Below, piece after piece: positions 30,320 to 42,228 of a stretch of 60,000 bases of DNA. Source of the DNA: Takakia lepidozioides (lineage: Eukaryota; Streptophyta; Takakiopsida; Takakiales; Takakiaceae). The stretch lies in NCBI GenBank assembly GCA_030704615.1, contig CM060734.1, positions 5,210,001 to 5,270,000 of the forward strand, read 5' to 3'. Made by a program: the position numbers and the translations under genes. Position 1 is the stretch's first letter, and each line of letters starts with the position of its first letter. The notes under the pieces were generated by a model. That model was not told where the DNA came from, ran no database searches, and saw only the letters and a program-made list of their open reading frames with translations.

Positions 30320-31960
30320 GAATGACATCTGAATCCAAGGTGATGGTTGTCTTGGAAATCCCACCCTCCCAGCCTAACTTTTCATGTACTTTCAGGAAGA
30401 TGACATGAGTTTCTATCAAGTAAGATACTGTGTATGCGAGGTGAAGTTAGATGGTGCCTTGTCATGAGGCTGATTTGTCTTTATTTGACAATGACAGCAC
30501 TTGTCTTGTCTGTGCCTTGACAAGACATATTTATCTTCCCTCTGTTTTTTGCCCAGTGTACTTAGTGGTTTCTGTACACACTATCTACCTCTCACTTGTC
30601 ATTTTCCAGTCTTCTTACTTTGATGTTCTAACACCTTTAATGGCTTTTGCAGAGGTCTGGCAAAGCCATGGGGTATGAGCCCCCTATACCTCCATAACAA
30701 TAATATGGAGCAACAAATCCCTCGTAAGGTATGATCCTCTCCAGCAAAAATATGTTGGTTGATTGGGCATGGAGAGTAAGGCATCCTTGATGGTACCTGA
30801 AATAAACATAGAGCATCTAAATGACTTCTGAATGATGATATTCTGAGCTAGGCCCTGGTAAGACAGCCTGCTAGAGTATATGTACTGTACACCTTACACA
30901 TGATCCGGTCAATGCACATTACTCTTGTTAGCTGGTCTCCTGTAGCCGATGCCTTATGTCAGTTTTAGTCACCTTATGATACGAGTGACTTCCTTGTCCT
31001 TGGCTCAAGTGCTTCCATGTTTCTCCTGGTTATGGCTTTGCTCTTTGTAGCACCAAAAAAAGTACCCAATCTTACTATGTTGCTGGAAGATGGCTTGTTT
31101 GAATCAGGGGCAGTAGACTACTGCCAGTGGCTGAAGAACACAAGTTCTTATTCATAAATTGGTTCTAACCAAAAAGTTGGCTGATATGGTGGGAAGATGT
31201 GCAGTAGTCTGCTACCATTGGTTGAAGAACACCTGTAATTTCTGAACTCTTGCCAAGTTTGAATTATGTTGTGCCAATGTTCACTCGTAATCTGAGAGCA
31301 GAGAGAATGCAGGCCTTTTATCCATTTGGTATTCAAGTCCAAGGATAGAACTACATTGTAGAGGGAGAGCCTTATGAGAATGGGTCTGGTATGCGCACTC
31401 CCTTACGGAGTGAGTGCATACCAAACTCACTCCATAAGGGACTGCCATACCAGGGGTTGGATGGTGGGTGGCCCCTCTCTCCCTCTCTCCAATTATCTGT
31501 TTGGGATTAACAATTTTTTTCCTAAGCCTATCTGGTTTGGAAATACCTTCTTTCTAATCCCTAATGGAATATGTTTTGGATTTCATCCATACCGGATGAA
31601 AACTATGCCAGGTACACTCCCTAACTGGATGATTTATTGTCTTGAACTTTACCACCGAGGATGTAACTCGTGCTTGTTTTCTCTGGTGGAGGCCGATCAT
31701 GGCGGCTGAGTGCTCGAGCAGCACGGCCTGCGCGCGCTTTGTTTTTTTAATGCGCGATGGCGGCAGATACTTCCATTTCCCGTGCTGGCAAACGACCTAC
31801 TGCTGTGTTTGCCTGCAATCTTTCGCATTCATGAAGCAGCGGCGCTCTTAAGGAGATGGGGGAAGTTAACTTGCACTTTGTAAAGATGCAATTTTCCTCG
31901 AGTCTCCCATTTTGTTGCATTCTATTGTGATCTCTTGAGATTCAGATGTTGAACCTGAAA
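30320..31960 (+). repeat. U-family repeat, plus orientation, complete
   Basis: Head CCCACCCTCCCAGCC (30361), GTTAGATGGTGCC (30446), TGACAATGACAGC, polypyrimidine CTCTCCCTCTCTCC near 31475, TTTCATCCATACCGGATGAA near 31580, GCGATGGCGGC near 31755, and a tail at 31925-31960. The order is the same as at 49.5-51.0 and 52.1-53.6 kb. It is the inverted partner of 26741-29070. Confidence 0.75.
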
Positions 31961-32260
31961 ATACAAGCTTCAGCAGGCTGAAAGCATGCTCTACATGCCC
32001 TACAGGGAAACCAGCCCCTTCCTTCCTTTCTTGCACTCCCACACCTAAAAGTGCAAGCCTTCACCAGGCTGATAGCATGCTCCACACATACATTGCCCTC
32101 ACATAAGGGAAGTCAGCCCTTCCCTCTTCCTTGCTTGCCCTCCAAGCTTGAAGATGGAAACTTCAATGAGCTGAATACATGCTCCACACATGCAACCTCT
32201 TCACACAAGAGATATCAGCCCCCTATCTTGGCTCCTTGGCTCCTTGATGCTCTCTAAGAC
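31961..32260. repeat. Three imperfect about 105-bp tandem repeats
   Basis: Units start near 31965, 32050 and 32145, each with TTCA-C-GGCTGA-A-CATGCTC followed by ACATGC/CCCT and CAGCCC. No coding content is recognised. Confidence 0.55.
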
Positions 32261-33236
32261 AAGACTAAGCACTCCACAGCCTTTGCCAAGCTCTTGAAAC
32301 CCTAAGGCTTACATTTCCAGCCACAAGACACTTCTCTTGTGGTGCCAGAGCTCTTCTTCCAAGCTCTGAAACCCTAGGTGCACATTCCATGGCCTTGCCG
32401 CACCTCTTAGCTCCTGTTCCAGCCCTGCTCTTGCCATGACAAGAGCCCTCTCAATGCTGAAGCTCGAGATTGAAACCCAATCTCACCATACTCCACAAAG
32501 TGCATTGATTTGCCCCAAGCCAAATCAGCCCTTTCGCTTGGTCTTGCAATCCTTCACACAATGAAAGCTTGCATTCCCAGGTCCAGTTCTCAGCTTTGCA
32601 CCCCAAAGCCACTATAACCTGCTCTTGACTGGTCCTCTTCCCAATCGTGCTTGCTCATGCATGTACACAATCTGAGACCATCAAGGTGTTCTAGAATTAC
32701 CTGCAGCATGGTGCTTTCATCTCTGAAGCTGAAGAGCGAATGCCAAGGTCTACCACCTCGTAACCCACATCGCCTCCGCTTCTAACAACCAAGAGCTCCA
32801 TGGTGCTCCTTGCATAACAACTTGGTTTCTCTCATTCTCAAGCAAAAACCACAAGTGCTACAACTAACTCGTATCTAGCACTCATAGATACGAGCTGATC
32901 TTTCTCGAGTGATAAAGAAGAAGAATACAAGCACAAGCTCATGCAAGCTCACAAAGCTGAAGCATAAACTCATGCATATATAACCTCATCACTCAAATAC
33001 AAGTCAAGCCAAGTGCACCCCACGCCATGGGGAATCCACACTACGGCGCCATAGCTAGGCGCGGTGAGGCTCAACTCGAGAAAGATGAGCCTTCCGCGCT
33101 TGCCGTGAAGATAACCACTCCAGGGCCTAAATCTGCCTTGACCCCTGGATTGACACTTGGGCCAATCCCAAATGTCAATATGTAAAAGCTAGCTATTTCC
33201 TAGCTAGTTTCACACTAGTGGTAAAATAACTTCACA
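32261..33236. other. Unassigned sequence before the chromovirus array
   Basis: Roughly 1 kb with CT-rich text and no gene. TATATAA occurs near 32976, followed within 200 bp by a GC-rich stretch, so it could be part of an unknown LTR or promoter. I cannot support more than that. Confidence 0.35.
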
Positions 33237-33237
33237 C

Positions 33238-34465
33238 ACTCTTGAAGAAAGAGTATTTCTGGCCCAAACTCAGGGAGGAGGCAGAGGAGTATGTCAAGAC
33301 ATGCACGACATGCCAACAAAACCGGAGCGAGTACAAAAAGCAAGCGGGGCTGTTACAGCCCTTGCCGATTCTAGAGGGGACTTGGGAAAGCGTCTCGATG
33401 GATTTCATGACTGCTATGCCGCTATCAAAAGCATTCGATGCAATCATGGTGGTGGTGGATAGGTTCAGTAAAATGGGCCATTTCATCCTCACCAAGGAGA
33501 CGGCAATGGCGCAGAAAACAGGGCGACTTTACTTCGCCCACCTCTTCAAGCATCATGGAGTCCCGAAGGATATTGTCTCGGACCGCGATCCAAAGTTTAC
33601 GAGTAAATTTTGGAGGGCACTTTGGAAGAAGATGGGGACGAGGCTGAAGATGAGCACCGCCTTCCGACCTACGACCGACGGCCAAACAGAAAGGGTGAAT
33701 TCCGTAGTGAAGCAGATCTTGCGGAATTACGTGTCGGCAGACCAAACAGACTGGGTGGAACACTTAGACGCGGCAGAGTTCTGTTATAATAACACAGAAC
33801 ACTCCTCAACGGGAGTTTCCCCTTTCGTATTGGTCTATGGAAAAGCACCTCTGGTGCCGACAAGTTGGGCCGCCCAGGACGTTGAGGAACCGGCAGTAGC
33901 GGCGGTACTGGAAGAACGCGAGCGTTTGTTGAAGCTCGCAAAGTACAATATTGCCAAAGCTAGGAAACGGTATGAAAGGCAGGCGAATCGGAAGCGAAGG
34001 GAAGTGAAGTTTGAGGCAGGCACAGAGGTCTGGTTGAACATCAAGAAGTTCCGACTACCTCCGGAAGTGAGTCCGAAGTTCGTACCTCCGTATGCGGGAC
34101 CCTTTCGCATTCGGAAGGTTATGAATGAGGATGTGTATGAATTGGAGCTGCCGGCAAACAGTAAGGTACACCCAGTATTCCATGTATCCCTTTTGAAGCC
34201 TTACTTCAAAGATGAAGCGCATCCGAATCGGCATCAAGTGTTGCGTCCACCACCTATGCTGTTGGATCATGAAAATGAACCTGAGTACGAGGTGGAGGCA
34301 ATACTTAAGTCGAGGAGGTTCAGGAACCGAGAAACGGAGTATCTCGTCAAATGGAAGGGCTATCATCATGTGGAGGCATCTTGGGTGCGTGCCTCAGAAA
34401 TGGGAAACGCATCCGAGGCGGTTGCAGCTTTCGAAGGGCGACCTCAAAAGCGGAAGAAACGTTGA
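33238..34465 (+). pseudogene. Chromovirus 2 integrase with chromodomain, 5'-truncated
   Basis: It starts at the LLKKEYFWPKL segment in the HHCC region, so the first half of the zinc motif is gone. The rest is open: CTTCQQNR, SMDFMTAMP, SDRDPKFTS, DGQTERVNS, YAGPFRIRKV and the chromodomain (EAILKSRRFRN, EYLVKWKGY). It differs from the chromovirus 1 integrase at only about fifteen residues. It has no promoter, primer site or upstream genes, so it is a remnant in spite of its clean frame. Confidence 0.92.
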
Positions 34466-35370
34466 TGGGGACATCAACCTTGGAGCGTGGGGGAGGAAAT
34501 GCATGCTTAGCCCGGCTTAGCTAGCTCAGGAATCCAATTGCAAAAACTTGTATTGTACAAAATTTGCTTTAAATGAAATGTTTAAAAATGTTGTGCTTCC
34601 TATTTTTGTTTGGAATGGCGATGCATGGTATGGTTGGCTAGTGTGTAGAAGGCATGCTAGCTTACAAAAGCGGGAGAGGTAAATTGGGTTAATCGTGTGT
34701 TTGCGCAGTGCCGAAATCGGGTGACTCCCATCCAAGGGGCAAGGAAACTTGCGCCTTCTTTGGGAGTTCATGTGCTAGTGCGCACCTGGCGCGTGCGCGT
34801 ACTATAACTGCGCTACCGAGGGGGTTGCCTTGTAGTGCGGGCTAACGCGGAAGCTACGTGCTTCCGTTCACGTACTTTAATTGTGTAGCCTCGGGACGAA
34901 GTCGTAGTGCGGCTTCGGCGTGTTCCCGTACCTCAGGCCAGCATTCCAAGGCGGACCCAATTGTAGAGATTGGGGCGCACGGTTGGTTCAAGGTTATCTT
35001 CCTAGTCAAAGAGGGTTCCAGGTGAACCCTTGCTCAAGGTGATGCCAAAAGCGGCATCATGAGCGATCGCAAGCAATGTTGTTGCAGTAAGGCGATTCGA
35101 TCCTCGGGGAGGATCGTTCCTTGGCCTTGAAGTAGGCCAAGAAGAGTGCACTGGGAGGAGCTGGAGAGGCTCCACCCTTGGCCGGGACTTGGAGGAAGTC
35201 GGCCGAACTAGCTAGTGGAGAGTAGAGTCAAGTGTGGGGTTTGGTTCTTTGCCATGAGACGCCATGGTACGGAAACAAACTCCTTGATGTGGGACGCCAC
35301 AACTTGGATGTTCGTTTCTACAAAATGAACAAGTCGATGAGGACATCGACTCCCTGTTGGTAGGGGTGTG
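34466..35370 (+). other. Chromovirus 2 3' untranslated region
   Basis: Collinear with 8075-8976, including the two GTACT-TAA repeats and the CGGAAGC/GCTTCCG stem. Ends with the GGTAGGGGTGTG tract before the LTR. Confidence 0.8.
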
Positions 35371-36099
35371 TGTCGCGGCCCTTTGCCTTGAGGGCAAGGG
35401 GGTCAGGACACATGAGGGGTTGCCCCTGTGGTGGGGGCAGCGGCAGCGATAGGTATGGGGGGCTGAAGCACCCTTGAGTGCCCAAGGCACCCAAGGAGGC
35501 GGAGGCACTCACTAGGTAGAGCCCCGCACACCGGGTTGCGGTGGGGGTCGCTCCACAAGGGGTGGTGGTAGCTTAGCGGGACTTAGTGGGGGTGGCATAG
35601 GACTCACCATGGGGGCGGAGACCTCGTGGCGGGAGTCATGGGGAGTCTTGGGACTCATCACAGTCCATAGGGGCCGTAGTGAGTGGGCCAAGACTCACCG
35701 CGACTCATCACCGGGAGTCGAGGGTTTTCGTGGTGGTTCGCCATAAAATGGCATGGCTGGTTGTGAAACCCCCGCGGACAGCTATAGAAGTATATATAAG
35801 GGGAGTAGTGACCCCGAGAACGGTGCAAGCCCGTTGGTGACCAAAAACTAGTGAGTAAGCGAGCGAGCCGGAAAACGACCAAAGAGTGGGGAGCTGTTCC
35901 GGACTGCCATCTACCAAAGGGAATTCTCCTAGTCCCAAATAGGTGGAGGGTTTAGTGGGAAGCGAAGGGGGACCGTTATGTCCCGGTGAGCAGCCGAAGC
36001 TCCAAGTTGGCCCGGGCGGCCAGGTTGGGAGTCAGGCGCGCGCATCAAAGCGAGTAACTATGACTTGAAGGGGAGCTTATCAAAGTGAGGTGCGCGACA
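35371..36099 (+). repeat. Chromovirus LTR B
   Basis: 729 bp, TGTCGCGG to GCGCGACA, close to the LTRs of chromovirus 1. It serves as the end of the left unit and the start of the right unit. Confidence 0.92.
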
Positions 36100-37100
36100 T
36101 GGAGTTGGAGCAATACTTCCGGGCGGCCAAGTTGAATGATGAGGATCGGGTGGAAGTGGCTCCCACCTATTTCAGGGGCTATGCTCAACAATGGTGGCAG
36201 AAGCGCCTTCATGACCAAGGTCCAAACCCAGAAACCTTGAGCTGGAGTGGGTTCAAGGAGCTTATGAAAAGACAGTTTGTGCCCCTCAACGCGTCCTGGC
36301 TCGCCCGGGACAAGATGAGGAATTTGAAGCAAATGGATGACATTCGGGGATATGTTCAGGCTTTCAATGTGTTGTTGCTCAAAATCGCGGATATGGCGGA
36401 ACCAAAAATGGTCTTCAATTTTGTAGCGGGACTGGCCCCATGGGCCAGGCGGAAGTTGGAGGAGAAACCACCTAAGACTTTGAACGAGGCAATCGAAAGG
36501 GCTGAATGTTTCTCGGATGTCCCTAGGGGCAAAAGACAAGGCCGTACGGAGCTGAACCACAAGAAGGCCCGGCGGGAGGGTGACTCCTTCCAACCGGAAA
36601 AGAAGTGGGATAGGCCGCGTGACGACAATGGCACATGGAAATCGAAGGGAGGGCCTTCACACATCAAAGCGGCACTTGGTGCTCCGAAAGGAAAATCAGA
36701 TACGGCGGCTTATGGCGGACAAAAGACGACCTTTGATGGAGTGTGCTTTAATTGCGGGGAGCCCGGGCACATGGCCAAGAAGTGCGCGAAACCCCGACAA
36801 TTGAACATGACTCGGGCGACCACAGAGATGTCCGAAGATTCCATCAGCCGCTTGGTGAAGGCGGTAGTCGCCAAGACTTGCAAGGTAGGCAACTACTCTT
36901 GTGAGTTGTATCAGGAGACTGGCCCCTTGCGTAAAGGGAGTCAGTTAATGTTCGTGAGTGGGATAATTTCCGGAACTAACGTGTCGTAGTTTGTGGACAC
37001 AGGAGCGTCGCACTCCTTCATGACACCGGCAACGGCACGGAAGCTGGGGCTCCCGACAAGTGATGTGGGGGCCTCTATTGAAGTGCGTTCTGCCAAATGA
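36099..37100 (+). pseudogene. Chromovirus 3 gag and protease, N-terminally deleted
   Basis: The last A of the LTR and the following TG form an ATG in frame with gag ([12 protein letters not shown]). About 430 bp, comprising the primer site, leader and first about 125 codons, are missing relative to chromovirus 1. The capsid domain has the normal DKMRNLKQ segment and the knuckle [17 protein letters not shown] at 36987-36989 ends the frame just before protease DTGAS, and TGA at 37098-37100 interrupts the protease. Confidence 0.9.
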
Positions 37101-38840
37101 GAACCACAACTGGCGACGAGGTTGGCGTTCGATGTTCCTCTTCAGCTCGGGAGTTGGGAGGGATGTGAGAACTTCACCATTTGCGAGATCGATGGAGTGG
37201 ATCTCATTTTGGAGATGACCTTTTTGAGCAAATCCGGAGCGGTCATAGATGGTTGCAAGAGAATAGTCACGCTACCGTGTGGGAATGGTGGCAAAGTTTT
37301 ACGGGTGTCAAAAACGCCCAACCGAGTGGGAGGGCGAATAAACCTGCTGACAGCAAAGGAGTGGGCAGTGGAGGAGCCACACGAGCCCCAATTTTTGCTT
37401 TACGTAAGACAAGTGGAAGGAGAAGTCGATAGGGAGCCTAGTCCAGATTGGATCAAGAGGATCCTGGAGAAATACCAGGATGTGATGCCGGAGGATTTAC
37501 CAAACGGCTTGCCACCGCGAAGAGGAGTTGACCACAAGATAGAGGTGATACCGGGATCGGAGCCGCCTGCCAAGGCGCCATACCAGTTGAGCCACAAAGA
37601 GTTGGTTGAGCTGAAGGCCCAGCTCAAGGATCTAATGTCAAAGGGGTACATCCGGCCGAATAAGTCACCTTACGGAGCCCCGGTGCTATTCGCACACAAG
37701 AAGGATGGGACGGTGCGGATGTCTGTCGATTACAGGGCTCTGAATAAGGTGACTATAAAAAACCGGTACCCTTTGCCAAGGATCGACGTCCTCTTTGATT
37801 GGTTGGCAGGAGCAAAGTATTTCAGCCGGATCGATTTGCGCTTAGGTTACCATCAAATCCAAGTGGCGGAAGGAGATGAGGAGAAGACCGCGTGCAGGAC
37901 AAGATATGGTTCATATGAGTTCTTGGTGATGCCTTTTAGGTTCACCAACGCACCCGTGACCTTTAGCACGCTAATGAACAGCCTTTTCCAGGAGTGGTTG
38001 GATGACTTTGTGATCGTGTACATTGACGACATTTTGTTGTACTCAAAAACAAAGGACGAGCACCTGGAGCACCTCAAAAGGGTGTTCCAAAAATTGTGGG
38101 AAGGGAAGCTATATGCCAAAGCTTCAAAATGCGAATTCAGGGTCACAAAAGTGGAGTTCCTAGGGCATGTGATTACACATGATAGGATCAAAATGGATGA
38201 CAGAAAGGTGATGGCGATCTTGGACTGGGAGCCTACGACTTCGGTCCCGGGAGTGTGATCCTTCCTAGGACTCGCCTCCTATTACCGAAAGTATGTGAGA
38301 AATTTCGCCAAGATCGCGGGGCCGATGTCAGACCTTCCGTGTAAGTCCAAGGTATGGGTATGGAACACATTCTGTGGCCAAGCTTTTGCCGAGTTGAAGC
38401 AGCGGATGGCGGAAGCTCCAGTCCTAAAAATCCCGGAGTTCGACCGTCCATTTGAGATTCATACAGATGCGTCGGACTTCGCAATTGGGGGTGTGCTCAT
38501 GCAGGATGGACGTCCAGTGGCTTACAAAAGTAAGAAAGTGAATGAAGTGGAGCGACGGTGGCCTACACACGAGAAAGAAATGAAGGCGGTGGTGCATTGC
38601 CTTGAGCTTTGGCGCCACTATGTTGGTTCTAACCCGGTGAAAGTGTTCACGGACAATGTCACAGTGAAGTATTTTGCCACGCAGCCTAAATTGTCCCCAA
38701 AACAACTTAGGTGGCAAGACACTTTGGCAATGTTCGACGTGGATATCCAGTACAAACCGGGACGGGACAATGTGGTGGCCGATGCTTTAAGTAGAAAGCA
38801 GCAGCTCATGTTGGTGTATAGGGGCGAGACAGCGCTCTAA
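37101..38840 (+). pseudogene. Chromovirus 3 reverse transcriptase and RNase H
   Basis: The frame continues as pol: [55 protein letters not shown] and YIDDILLYS, then a TGA at 38256-38258 in VRSFLGLAS, and RNase H ([32 protein letters not shown]) ending at TAA 38838-38840. All breaks are single-codon stops; the frame is never shifted. Several conserved residues have also changed (G to R in the MPFG motif), showing more decay than in chromovirus 1. Confidence 0.9.
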
Positions 38841-40286
38841 AGGAAGATCCGGAAGGCTTACCGGAAGGATGAGATGGCGAAGTCCGTGATGCAGGACTTG
38901 AGGTTGGGGGTTAAATCGCAGTTCCACTTGCACAATAGACTGCTCCGATACAAGCAAAAGCGTCTCTACTTGCCGAAGGAAGGGATTAGAGATAGTCTCT
39001 TGAGATAATGCCACGATGGCCCGCTTGCGGGTCACGGCGGAGCCAAGCGCACCGCGGCACTCTTGAAGAAAGAGTATTTCTGGCCCAAACTGAGGGAGGA
39101 GGTCGAGGAGTATGTCAAGACATGCACCACATGCCAACAAAACCGGAACGAGTACAAAAAGCAAGCGGGGCTATTACAACCCTTGTCGATTCCAAAGGGG
39201 TCTTGGGAAAGTGTCTCGATGGATTTCGTGACTGCTTTGCCGCTGTCAAAAGGATTCGATGCAATCATGGTGGTGGTGGATAGGTTCAGTAAAATGGGCC
39301 ATTTCATCCCCACCAAGGAGACGGCAACAGCGCAGGAGACGGGGCGACTTTACTTCGCCCACCTCTTCAAGCATCATGGACTCTCAAAGGATATTGTCTC
39401 GGACCGCGATCCAAAGTTTACAAGTAAATTTTGGAGAACACTTTGGAGGAAAATGGGGACGAGGCTCAAGATGAGCACGGCCTTCCGACCTACAACGGAT
39501 GGCCAAACGGAAAGAGTGAATTCCGTGGTGAAGCAGATCTTGCGGAATTATGTGTCAGCAGACCAGTCAGACTGGGTGGAGCACTTGGATGCGGCAGAGT
39601 TCTGTTATAATAACACAAAACACTTCGCAACGGGAGTTTCCCCTTTCGTATTGGTCTATGGAAAAGCACCTCTGGTGCCGACAAGTTGGGCCGCCCAAGA
39701 CGGTGAGGAGCCGGCAGCAGCAGCGGTGCTGGAAGAACGCGAGCGTTTGTTGGAGCTCGCAAAGTACAACATTGCCAAAGCTAGGAAATGGTATGAACGG
39801 CAGGCGAATCGGAAGCGGAGGGAAGTTAAGTTTGAGGCAGGCACGGAGGTCTGGTTGAACATCAAGAATTTTTTACTACCTCCGGAAGTGAGTCCAAAGT
39901 TCGTACCTCTGTATGCGGGGCCCTTTTGCATTCGGAAGGTTATGAATGAGGATGTGTATGAATTGGAGCTGCCGTCAAACAGCAAGGTGTATCCGGTATT
40001 CCACTTTTCCTTTTTGAAGCCTTACTTCAAAGATGAAGCGCGTCTGAATCGGCATCAAGTGTTGCGTCCGCCACCTGTGCTGTTGGATCATGAAAATGAA
40101 CCTAAGTACGAGGTGGAGGCGGTGCTTAAGTCGAGGAGGTTCAAGAATCGAGAAACGGAGTATCTCGTGAAATGGAAGGGCTATCATCAAGTGGAGGCAC
40201 CTTGGGTGCGTGCCTCAGAAATGGGAAACGCATCCGAGGCGGTTGCAGCTTTCGAAGGGCGACCTCAAAAGCGGAAGAAGCGTTGA
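38841..40286 (+). pseudogene. Chromovirus 3 integrase with chromodomain
   Basis: Same frame, interrupted by TAA at 39006-39008 in the HHCC region and then open to 40286. It shows CTTCQQNRNE, SMDFVTALP, SDRDPKFTSKF, DGQTERVNS, a damaged YAGPF (now LYAGPFCIRKV) and the chromodomain (EAVLKSRRFKN, EYLVKWKGYHQ). It is clearly more diverged than chromovirus 2, although the two lie in the same array. Confidence 0.9.
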
Positions 40287-41316
40287 TGGGGACATCAACC
40301 TTGGATTGTGGGGGAGGAAATGCATGCTTAGTCCGGCTTAGCTAGCTCAGGAATCCGATTGCAAAAACTTGTGTTGTACAAATTTTGTTTATAAATGAAA
40401 TGGAATTCAAATGTTGTGCGACCTATTTTGTTTGGAATGGTAATGCATGGTATGGTTGGCTAGTGTGTAGAATGCATGCTAGCTTACAAAAGTGGGAGAG
40501 GTAAATTGGATTAATCGTGTGTTTGCGCAGTGCCAAAATCAGGTGACTCCCATCCAAGGGGCAAGGAAACTTGCGCCTTCTTTGGGAGTTCACGTGCTAG
40601 TGCGCAACCGGCGCGTGCGCGTACTATAACTGCGCTACCGAGGGGATTGCCTTGTAGTGCGGGCTAACGCGGAAGCTACGTGCTTCCGTTCACGTACTAT
40701 AATCGTGTAGCCTCGGGACAAAGTCGTAGTGCGGCTTCGGCGTGTTCCCGTACCTCAGGCCAGCATAGAAACAAGTGGCGTTCCATGGGCATACATGCTC
40801 ACCGCCCGTGCTATCTTGATTGGATCCCCAGATCTGTTTGCAGCACGCAACATCGACTCCCATTTGTCCGGACCCTTGCCACCAACCCCACCTCGTACGG
40901 ACCCAATTGTAGTGATTGGGGTGCACGGTTGGTTCAAGGTTATCTTCCTAGTAAAAAATGGTTCAAGGTGAACCCTTACTCAAGGTGATGCCAAAAAGCG
41001 GCATCACGAGCGGTCGCAAGCAATGTTGTTGCAGTAAGGCGACTGGATCCCTGGGGAGGATCGTTCCTTGGCCTTGAAGTGGGCCAAGAAGAGTGCACTG
41101 GGTGGAGCTTGAGAGGCTCCACCCTTGGCCGGGACTTGGAGGAAGTCGGCCGAACTAGCTAGTGGAGAGTAGACTCAAGTGGGGGTTTGGTTCTTTGCCA
41201 TGGGACGCCATGGTACGGAAACAAACTCCTTGATGTGGGATGCCACAACTTGGATGTTAGTTTCTACAAAATGGACAAGTCAATGAGGACATCGACTCCT
41301 TGTTGGTAGGGGTGTG
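40287..41316 (+). other. Chromovirus 3 3' region with extra 130 bp
   Basis: Collinear with the other two 3' regions except that 40767-40898 (about 130 bp) replaces the eight bases TCCAAGGC found in both. The extra segment contains no gene. It is either ancestral sequence lost in the younger copies or an insertion. Confidence 0.75.
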
Positions 41317-42049
41317 TGTCGCGGCCCTTTGCCTTGAGGGCAGGGGGTCAGGACACAAGAGGGGTTGCCCCTGTGGTGGGGGCAATGGCAACAATAGGTA
41401 TGGGGCTGAAGCACCCTTGAGTGCCCAAGGCACTCAAGGAGGCAGAGGCACTCACTAGGTGGAGCCCTGCACACCGGGTTGCGGTGGGGGTGGTTCCATG
41501 AGGGGTGATGGTAGCTTAGTGGGTCTTAGTGGGGGTGGCATAGGACTCACCATGGGGCGGAGACCTTGTGGTGGGAGTCGTTGGGAGTCTTGGGACTCAT
41601 CGGACTCATCACGGTCCATTAGGGCCGTGGTGGGTGGGCCAAGACTCACCGCGTCTCATCACCGGGAGTCAAGGGTCTTCGTGGTGGTTCGCCATAAAAG
41701 GACGGTGTTGTTTGTGAAACCCTCGCGGACAGTCACAGAAGTATATATAGGGAGTAGTAACCCCGAGAACGGTGCAAGCCCGTTGGTGACCAAAAACTAG
41801 TGAGTAAGCGTGCGAGCCGGAAAGTGACCAAGGTGTGGGGAGCTGTTCCGGACTGCCAACAACCAAAGGGAATTTCCACTAGGCCCAAAGTGAGCGAGGG
41901 TCTTGTGGAGGAGCAGAGGGGGACCATTATGTCCCGGTGAGCAGCTAAAGCTCTGAGTTGGCCCGGCGGCCAGTTTGGGAGTTAGGCACGCGCATCAAAG
42001 CGAGTAACTATGACTTGAAGGGGAGCTTACCGAAGTGAGGTATGCGACA
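41317..42049 (+). repeat. Chromovirus LTR C
   Basis: 733 bp, TGTCGCGG to TATGCGACA. The TATA box is kept near 41743. It differs from the other three LTRs at many positions, so it is the oldest copy here. Confidence 0.9.
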
Positions 42050-42228
42050 CTTTCTCATCCGTAACCACCTCTCCCGCCCTTCCTCTCACCATTACCACTC
42101 CGACAAGAACCTTATATCCGCCATTGCCCATCTTGCCATCTCCTTAGACCAACCCATATACTTCATTAAAGTCCGCTCCCACACCGGCATCACCGGTAAC
42201 GACATGGCCGACTTCTTCGCCCAAAAAG
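42050..42228 (+). pseudogene. LINE RNase H fragment
   Basis: Encodes HLAISLDQPIYFIKVRSHTG, then ITGNDMADFFAQKGAG, the C-terminal part of an RNase H domain as found at the end of plant LINE ORF2 proteins. It is cut on the left by LTR C and on the right by the minus-strand gypsy element, so it is scrap between two insertions. Confidence 0.75.

Larger units (their letters stand above)
33237..42049 (+). mobile_element. Composite chromovirus array (internal-LTR-internal-LTR)
   Basis: A 5'-truncated internal region (from mid-integrase, 33237), an LTR (35371-36099), a second internal region lacking the primer site and start of gag, and a further LTR (41317-42049) lie in line in the same orientation. 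No target duplication joins the outer ends. The first integrase and LTR resemble chromovirus 1 closely, while the last LTR is clearly more diverged. This fits recombination between copies of different ages, followed by deletions. Confidence 0.88.

Noticed and set aside
33206-33240. CACACTAGTGG as another CACTA terminus
   Set aside because: No A-rich run in the expected spacing and no subterminal repeats nearby.
42050-42054. Target duplication for the chromovirus array
   Set aside because: CTTTC follows LTR C but does not occur at the left boundary near 33237, which is a truncation.
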